Positions 57,907 through 64,000 of a stretch of 64,000 nt of DNA are shown here, one piece after another (the stretch's first letter is position 1; every line of letters begins with the position of its first letter). Origin of the DNA: Malaya genurostris (Eukaryota; Arthropoda; Insecta; Diptera; Culicidae); NCBI RefSeq assembly GCF_030247185.1, contig NC_080571.1, forward strand, positions 112,957,067-113,021,066. Reading direction: 5' to 3'. The translations under genes were made by a program, and so were the position numbers. The notes below the pieces were generated by a model that searched no databases, had not been told where the DNA came from, and saw nothing but the letters and a program-made list of their open reading frames with translations.

Positions 57907-58145
57907 TTAGTCTAAAATAGCGCCTAGGTCTCTATAAGTTTGAAATTTTTCTACTGGTTGGTTACCTAAACTTATATCAAAAGAAGCAGACATGGTTTTC
58001 CTACTACATGATATTGAACTACATTTCCCAACGTTTAGTTGGAGTAAGCTTATGTTGCACCGAATAATAAATACGTTAATTTCATGTTGGAATATTTCAG
58101 CATATTTAGGCTTTTTTCCATAAAGAGATTCATGTTGTTCGCATA
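57907..58145 (-). pseudogene. Jockey-like LINE reverse transcriptase, fragment downstream of insertion
   Basis: The - strand encodes ...LLQLNVGKCSSISCSRKTM..., ...SLGNQPVEKFQTYRDLGAIL, the conserved post-catalytic RT region of Jockey-clade LINEs (LNxxKC ... DLGxxLD). In another frame it begins YANNMNLF, overlapping the other half at 60116. The two halves are separated by nearly 2 kb of insertions. Inactive. Confidence 0.75.
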
Positions 58146-58330
58146 CGACCATTGGTGATCGCCAGCTGCAGGTTGAATCTGCCAGAATCGACCATTGGGA
58201 CCGGAATACGCCACTACCCTAATGATAATACCCTAGTTTTGAGTTAGTCGTTAATCAAGATTAGAAAATACCCTTGGCATCTTAGAGCTTAAGCAGTGTG
58301 CCTTTAAATATGTTAATATTGTATAAAAAA
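58146..58330 (+). mobile_element. 5'-truncated retroposed LINE tail with 14-bp target duplication
   Basis: A 185-bp segment ends in an A-rich tail (gtataaaaaa), continued after copy D by taaaa (60111-60115). The 14-bp direct repeat atgttgttcgcata flanks the whole insertion at 58132-58145 and 60116-60129, both inside the Jockey-like LINE. This is the signature of target-primed reverse transcription. The segment could encode about 20 C-terminal residues before a stop, then 3' UTR; clade unknown. Confidence 0.65.
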
Positions 58331-60110
58331 CGTGATTAATCCACCTAGCAGTGAGATGATACCTTTTTTTTATTAATCCGCATATGTTTTTTGTCGTCGT
58401 TTTAAGCGGCAATTTGAGATTTAAATCGTAAATCGGATCAAATTTGATTGATTCTAAGCGTGTGACAATCGATTGAACATTCCTTTAGATGTTGAAGTAA
58501 GTTCCACTTTAGAATTTTTCGCCATTATTTACGGGTATTCCCAGAGCCGCTATTCAGGAACTAGCATAACCAAAAATGATTCGTATGGCCATAAATTAAT
58601 ACGCCAAACAATTTACATTTTCTATTTCTGTATAAATTTCAAAAACTCGTCATCCTGCAATTCCAGAATCGGATAAAATTCACCAATTTTGTATGGGACC
58701 ATAGGTCCTTTAATTTGAATTTTTGTTTTCGAAGTTCGATTTGGCCTTTTTTAAAAAAAATGATTGAGCTTTGAGAAACGATTCGATACTGAAACCGGAG
58801 TTCTAAAATCGGGGTAGCCGAAATCAGTTAAATTCACCTGAGTAGCTGTATAGTTTACATTTGTTTCAAAATATTTAAAAATCAGGATAAACATCTTTTA
58901 GAAATCGTAGTGCGAATTAAATCCGAATCGAAAACTGTATACCGGTTATCGACTATCCAAATCTGTAAACCCGATAAACCTGATTAATTTATGTGAAATG
59001 GACATTTTTATATTAATTATCCTGTATCCCCTAAACCGGAAGTTAAATCTGACTGAAAAGCAAGATGTTTTATATTATCTTAAAACTTTTCATTTGAATT
59101 TTAGATGAATCTTAAATTCAAATGAAATCTTCAGATCGGTTCAGCCATCTACGAGAAAAATGGGTTGAACAATTTTAATTTCGTTTCACATATCATCATG
59201 TAGTTCCGGAACCAGAAATCGGATCCAAACATAATTCAGGAACCTTGTTTAGGAACGTACAACTTTTCATATAAAGCTGAGTTTTTAGAAAACGATTGAG
59301 TCATCTTCGAGAAAATTGAGTGAAATTATTTGTCACACACGCGTTTGCTGATCTCGACGAACTGATGCGAATGGTATATGGGTGTTATGTTCCAACATTT
59401 ATTGTTGTGAGTAGCTTAAATCAATATAATTATGGAATTGCTCTCAACTGGAAAATGCTACCATTATCTGGTTTAAATATGTCATACTCAAACGATTATG
59501 TTGCAAAAACGAACCGTTGTAAAATCGGTCCGAGGCATGAAAAAGGATGCTGTAGTCTTTTTGGTACTTAGAAAAAATTGTATGTCACAGTATAAAAAAT
59601 CGTGTTTCACGTTGCCTCCAAGTATTGCTTTGTCATAAAATGCACAAAACTCCTACTGCTGGAATAGGGGGAAAAGTCGCTTACACAAAAATATCGATAT
59701 TTCCGTTAAAAATGGACGGATTTTAACAATCTATGGCTTGTTGGATAGCTATTACCATTCAGAATCTAAGTCTGAAAACATGTTTTTTTTCAAGGTCAAT
59801 TGTGACAGATATTGTCAAAAAACTGAAAATTTTGACATAAAACTTCGTATAACTCAAAAAGTAAACATTCGATCTCAAAACCATTCAATAGCGTTCAGGG
59901 TGACGGGGAGATCTAGTTTGATCAAAATTGGTGCAGCCATCTCTGAGATCTCGACCTCTTAGTTGACAACACACATACAGACACACACACGGACATTTTC
60001 TCAGTTCGTCGAGCTGTATCGATTGGTATATGACACTCGGCCCTCCTCGGAAAATTTTTCTAAAGTTTGAGCGAATTCTATACCTATTTTTTATATTCAT
60101 AAAAAAAGGT
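58331..60110 (+). repeat. TTAATCCACC-family repeat, copy D (1780 bp)
   Basis: It starts cgtgattaatccacctagca directly after the A-tail of the retroposed segment and ends cataaaaaaaggt. It is the most diverged of the four long copies, with small deletions (for example, a shorter CA run at 59980-59992). Its insertion into an A-tail agrees with the poly(A/T) flanks of the other copies. Confidence 0.85.
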
Positions 60111-60115
60111 TAAAA

Positions 60116-60640
60116 ATGTTGTTCGCATATGCGAAGAAGGAAGTGTCGTTAACGTACAAAATAAAAAGTAGAGGGCCTGAATGTGAACCTTGAGGAACAC
60201 CTGAAATATTGGTGCTATTTCGTCAGGTCCAGATCCTTTGCTGCATTGAGGTTTTCAAGCACAGTGAAGATTTCTTGCTTTGATGATTGATTGACACTAA
60301 TGTTACTTGAGAAATTCGGTATGAAGGAAAAGTAGTCACGATCACGATCTGTCTCGCCATATGATGTATATATTTCTTGGAAAAAATTAGAAAATAAATT
60401 GCAAATTTCAGTGCTATTATTTCCAGTTGTTCCGTCTAGATATGGTTGTTATTTTTCAGTTTAGTATTAACACAGCTGGAGAATTTTTGGGAATGCTGAT
60501 TGATTTCGCTTTGAACTTTAAGATTATAATCTTCGTGTGCAGAGTTGATTGATATTTTCAGGTCATTACAAATGACAGGGTAGTTTTGAAGATTAACACT
60601 CAAACGCTCGGGTTGGGATTTTTATCGATTTTTTTTTCAA
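60116..60640 (-). pseudogene. Jockey-like LINE, linker and RT start, fragment upstream of insertion
   Basis: On the - strand: a region SSKQEIFTVLENLNAAKDLD before the RT, then VPQGSHSGPLLFILYVNDTS, the conserved RT box preceding the catalytic motif in Jockey-clade LINEs. An internal deletion joins the linker (to about 60225) to the RT box. The expected YADD is altered (AYANN) right at the insertion point. It is the other half of the fragment at 57907-58145. Confidence 0.75.
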
Positions 60641-60649
60641 AAATTTGTA

Positions 60650-61685
60650 ACTACTGAATAAATTGACCGATCTTGATGCATTTCGGAATGTAATACCAAG
60701 GCTGCCAATAAATTAAAAATTTACTCTTTTCCATCCGATCATCATAACTACTAGAACATGAAAGCGACACTCCACGGTAGTAAGGACTCGAAAGCCGTCG
60801 GCTCGGAGAAAACCCGAGAGCAATAAATCTCCCTAGGAAATAATTTTTCATTGTTTTCTTGTGATTTTTCCAATAAATTTTCCGCACAATATATACGCAA
60901 ATCACAATAATTCACACTATTGGTAATTTTTCTTCGCCGCCATGGGGCTGTCAAAAATGTGTCAGAATGAGATGCGAAATCTGCTGGTGCCGATATCTGA
61001 ATCAAAATGCGATGGTTGTACATGCGACGGATTAATCCGGTGGTAAAATCATAAATCATTGAATCAATGTAAATCTTAGGGATACTATTTTTTCAATTAT
61101 AATTCTCTGTAGAGAAATACGATTGTAATCACGTAGACCACCTAAGATTCGTCGGGAGATCCAGCCCAAGCCGTGCAATAAACAACCATAAACGGTGAAG
61201 GATATATAGCACTCAAATATTTGCTCGCTTAGGCACCGCTTCATGAATAAACCTAAAGAGAAAAAGAAACCAGATTCAAAAATGATAGCTCTAAATCTAT
61301 CACCATAAAACTTTAATTACCAGTTCATAATCCTGTAGCCCTATTATGAGGAATATCTACAAATCCATTCCTTTCAATGCATCCAAGGCAGTAGTGTACC
61401 AATAAATAATACGACACATTCGTCTTCGTCGCCATCAACGCCATCAACCAGAACCTGTTGGCTGAGCGGTAGGATGATGTGTATTCGAAATGTGGACCCG
61501 TCGTTATTTGATTGAACATTGATTGAAAAAGAAGCTTTTACAACCCAAACTCCAAAGTTTGGACTTCATCTCGTCATACGGTTCAAGCCCAGTAATATGG
61601 CTTATGCATATTTTAATAGTTTATTATTAAAAAGGTTTCAATTTTCAATTCCTTCACGGCTTGACGAGGTGTTTTGAGACTTTTA
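60650..61685. other. No gene recognised
   Basis: Several 60-100 codon frames on the - strand without recognisable domains. No splice-bounded exon or transposon ends could be supported. Confidence 0.35.
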
Positions 61686-61689
61686 TTGT

Positions 61690-62129
61690 TCAATTTTGGA
61701 CCAGGCACACGTATGGTCTCCGGGTGATGGTGTGCAATTCTTCTCCGACAAGCTGTAGTCCTCGGGCAACGAGATGGTTTGTGATCATTTTTACGATGTG
61801 CCGCATCAATTTATTGCATGGCGTATCTGCAGTTTTGTCGTATGAGAGGCGCGTACCCAGAAATTTTTTTCGGGGGGTGTTCAAAAACATGTTGATCAAT
61901 ACGAATAGAAATATGTATATGATCAAATGAAAAATTTTGGGGTAAAAAGTCGTTTGTTGAATATTAATCATTTTATAATTGACTTAAATAATTAAAGAGA
62001 AAAGTATTCATAATATAATAATTTTTTGAGTTTCGGAGGGGGTTTCAACCCCTAAAACACCCCTCTGTATACGCGCCTGTCGTATGATGAGGTGCTGGTC
62101 GATTCATCGGCCGAGGTTCCATCAGGCAC
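61690..62129 (-). pseudogene. Candidate terminal exon of a host gene, split by a MITE
   Basis: On the - strand, a 3' splice site (tattatttatttatcag, AG at 62131-62130) opens a frame VPDGTSADESTSTSSYD that reaches the MITE at 62079. After the MITE the same frame resumes at the duplicated SYD (61845) and continues ...KLMRHIVKMITNHLVARGLQ... to ...RPYVCLVQN with TGA at 61690-61692. AATAAA follows at 61687-61682. Without the MITE and one 9-bp duplication the frame is continuous (69 codons in all). The insertion adds 242 bp, so the product is shifted or truncated. Family not recognised; other exons not seen. Could also be a fragment of an unknown transposon. Confidence 0.45.
61846..62078. mobile_element. 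MITE with 9-bp target duplication (233 bp)
   Basis: Ends (g)aggcgcgtaccc and gtatacgcgcct are short inverted repeats. The direct repeat gtcgtatga flanks it at 61837-61845 and 62079-62087. A 9-bp (possibly 10-bp) duplication suggests Mutator-like mobilisation; hAT would give 8. The interior is noncoding and AT-rich. Confidence 0.8.
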
Positions 62130-62516
62130 CTGATAAATAAATAATAACTTGACAGAAGAATGTACATGGACAATAATATGATTCAATATCAATGTACTTT
62201 ATGTAACAAATGCAAAAGATTTTTTTTTTGTTTTTTTTTTCGGATTAGCAAATGTGTTTTTTTGTTTATTGCTCATTTTAATACATTTTTGGTTCAAAAT
62301 TGGAAGCAGCAGCCACTGCCGATTCAGGTACTATCCCCGTAAACAAATAAATTCCAGTAACTATACACAGTGAAAATACCTGAAAATTAAATGTAACGGA
62401 ATCTCAATGTTGACTTCAACAGTGAAGACGGAAATTTTTATTAGACATAATTTTTCATCAAATGTAACATAAATTTCCAAAAATTTATTCACCTATTGAT
62501 ATTATATTTGTATCCC

Positions 62517-62684
62517 ATCAATTTTCTATCCAGACTCATGACCAATCACTACACGTTAGATGCATATCTCCTTCGAATTGGACTTTCCGAGACTAATCAT
62601 TGTGCTTGTGGCGAAGGTTACCACTATATTGACCATGTTGTTTGGACATGCGTGGAGTATCGTGATGATATACAATTTAACTGA
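62517..62684 (+). pseudogene. LINE C-terminal fragment (LOA/Jockey-like)
   Basis: The frame NFLSRLMTNHYTLDAYLLRI followed by GLSETNHCACGEGYHYIDHVVW and TCVEYRDDI matches the cysteine-histidine region after RNase H/RT in LOA- and Jockey-type LINEs (CxC...H...H...C). About 55 residues, with nothing of the RT upstream. Solitary remnant. Confidence 0.7.
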
Positions 62685-62760
62685 TCAGTAGAATATCCTT
62701 GGTTCAAATCCCAGTCGCTCTCAGTAATTTTTGTTTTTTATCTGATTGATTTGATAAATT
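62685..62760 (+). repeat. tRNA-like SINE remnant
   Basis: ccttggttcaaatcccagtc (62696) fits a polymerase III B box (ggttcaaatcc) and is followed by 'gctctcagtaattttt', a typical mosquito SINE context. No clear A box. Low certainty. Confidence 0.35.
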
Positions 62761-63362
62761 GATTTTAGCAATGTAGTTTTCAAATCACATGTAAAATTCT
62801 GTTGTTTCTGATGGATGCCTTTTGTTACAGCTGATTCAATGACATTTTATAAGTTTCTAACTGTGTACTAGATATCGTCAAAAGTTCATTAGTGTGATTT
62901 GGAATATATGTACATAGACTAGTTCATGTCGCTCATCGAATGTTACTTTTGCATGCGGTATTTATAGAAACAATAATAAAACAGGATGAATTATTAATCC
63001 TTCATAGTTAAAAAAAAACTGTAAATTGTCGTTCAAACAACTGTAACATAAAGCATCCATCATATATAACAGAATATTACGTGCTATATAAAATTTACAC
63101 GACATATACCGCTGTGCTTTAAATTCACTTGACATTCACTGATCAGTAGGAAATTTACACGTTTTGAGAAAAATCGATCATGTAGAAATAAAAACAGCAC
63201 GTAACATTAATTGAAAAAAAATCGGTATCATTTTATAAGGGCGATTCAGATAGCACTGCAATCACATATCTAATTGTTGTAATTCTTACTACTTGTGACT
63301 AACGGGGAAGCAGTTTAAAAAAATGACATGCGAGTGCAATTATGTAATGAAAACCGCGAAAG

Positions 63363-63415
63363 TGTACCACAGAGACGGGACTCGAACCCGCAGTTAACTC
63401 CTAACCGGGGAAATC
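63363..63415 (-). repeat. tRNA-like sequence (3' half), probable SINE piece
   Basis: The - strand reads actgcgggttcgagtcccgt then ctctgtgg, resembling a tRNA T-arm and acceptor 3' side with a B box (ggttcgagtcc). No matching 5' acceptor strand or D-arm lies upstream, so it is not a complete tRNA gene. Confidence 0.4.
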
Positions 63416-63811
63416 ATATGAAAACACATGAAGAGAAAGTTCAATTGACTAGACGGAAACCAGACATGCCAGATTGCTGTACCTGGTCACTACGGCATTC
63501 AACTTTACAGTCTTTTTATATCTTTTATATCTACGGAAACAGAAACAAACATCATTGTCGGTCATTCAGTAATAGCCGTTCAACCGAGAAGGTTGTGTAT
63601 AGAAGCGTACAGTTTAATAACGCTGGTTGGTTTACACGCGTTAAATACGACAACGGTTGAACTACAGGTAGAAACCTGTTGGCAGCAGCCGTTAAAACGT
63701 ATAGTCGTGCTGCATAAGAGAGCCCTAGTGCTGGGCCAAGCTGGTGAAGGAAACAACAAAGGGCGTTTCCCAAACTCTACCCAGGCCGCAATATACAGCC
63801 ACAAGTGCTGA

Positions 63812-63935
63812 GCAGGAGAGTGCAAAGGCACATCGAAGAGGAAGAGTGCAAAGGCACATAGAAGCAGGAGAGTGCAAAGGCACACCGGTGCGAAGGCACT
63901 TCGGTGCAGAAGCATATCGGTGCGGAGCACTAGGA
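63812..63935. repeat. Short imperfect repeats of a GTGCNAAGGCAC word
   Basis: The word gtgcaaaggcac occurs three times (63820, 63847, 63873), followed by variants ggtgcgaaggcac and ggtgcagaagcat. Each word is near-palindromic. Spacing is 26-27 bp for the first three. It may belong to the 5' region of a retrotransposon running off the window end; no protein was recognised. Confidence 0.55.
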
Positions 63936-64000
63936 AGAAGGAGACAAGACAACTCGGTCTTTCCACTGCCATACAACACGCAGGTATACACCGGTGACCT

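Noticed and set aside
63363..63415. Complete tRNA gene
   Set aside because: Only the T-arm/B-box half is tRNA-like; no D-arm or 5' acceptor strand pairs with it.

Overview
This is a eukaryotic, AT-rich, repeat-dense window, most likely from a mosquito (Culicidae, probably culicine). The reasons are an insect NK6-type homeobox exon with a spliceosomal boundary, BEL/Pao, Jockey-like, mariner, Tc1-like and DD37E Tc1/mariner (ITmD37E-type) elements together, and a very high density of MITE-like repeats. The species cannot be fixed from the sequence alone. Host coding sequence is sparse. There is one confident exon, the last coding exon of an NK6/HGTX homeobox gene on the + strand at 6642-6845. 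There are two weaker candidate terminal exons, 39712-39836 (+) and 61690-62129 (-); the second is split by a MITE.

Layout. Positions 1-6600 hold degraded repeats (a 117-bp tandem pair, a foldback hairpin and two hAT-like MITEs with 8-bp target duplications), at least part of it presumably NK6 intron. NK6 exon 6642-6845 is followed by a probable 3' UTR. Positions 8306-15738 hold one nearly complete BEL/Pao LTR retrotransposon on the - strand, with 194-bp LTRs differing at one base and a 5-bp target duplication. Its gag/protease and RT/RNase H/integrase frames are in the same frame, separated by a single TGA. A 925-bp Tc1/mariner derivative with perfect 174-bp inverted repeats is nested in its leader. 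Positions 16.8-23.6 kb hold a broken DD37E transposase, then an inverted pair of a 1.5-1.9 kb unclassified repeat ('TTAATCCACC family', copies A and B). Copy B splits a second DD37E element.

Positions 24-37 kb are mostly decayed repeats with a 27-bp-unit minisatellite, a TA-flanked MITE (27766-28002), a complete but mutated 1294-bp mariner (28531-29824), a MITE whose ends carry repeated 'tcgccgaa' motifs (32462-32983) and a Tc1 transposase tail (34359-34583). A third DD37E copy lies at 37104-38338. Positions 38.7-49.5 kb hold a duplicated intergenic repeat, a 72-bp-arm hairpin, further copies of the TTAATCCACC family and a deleted mariner (46362-47255) that keeps only its N-terminal half. Positions 49.7-52 kb are relatively unique, with a 50-kb segment of higher GC. 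Positions 52.2-60.6 kb are a stack of nested insertions: TTAATCCACC copies C and D, an RT-bearing LINE (55.6-57.8 kb), and a Jockey-like LINE split by a retroposed LINE tail that is itself split by copy D. The last 4 kb hold the MITE-split candidate exon, a LINE C-terminal fragment, tRNA-like SINE pieces and a short-motif repeat.

The genes do not form a pathway. The window is best read as a regulatory/intergenic landscape next to a developmental transcription factor, built up by successive transposon insertions whose order can often be read from target duplications. The least explained structure is the TTAATCCACC family: noncoding, built partly of about 157-bp modules, ending in a small palindrome, and apparently inserting into poly(A/T) runs.
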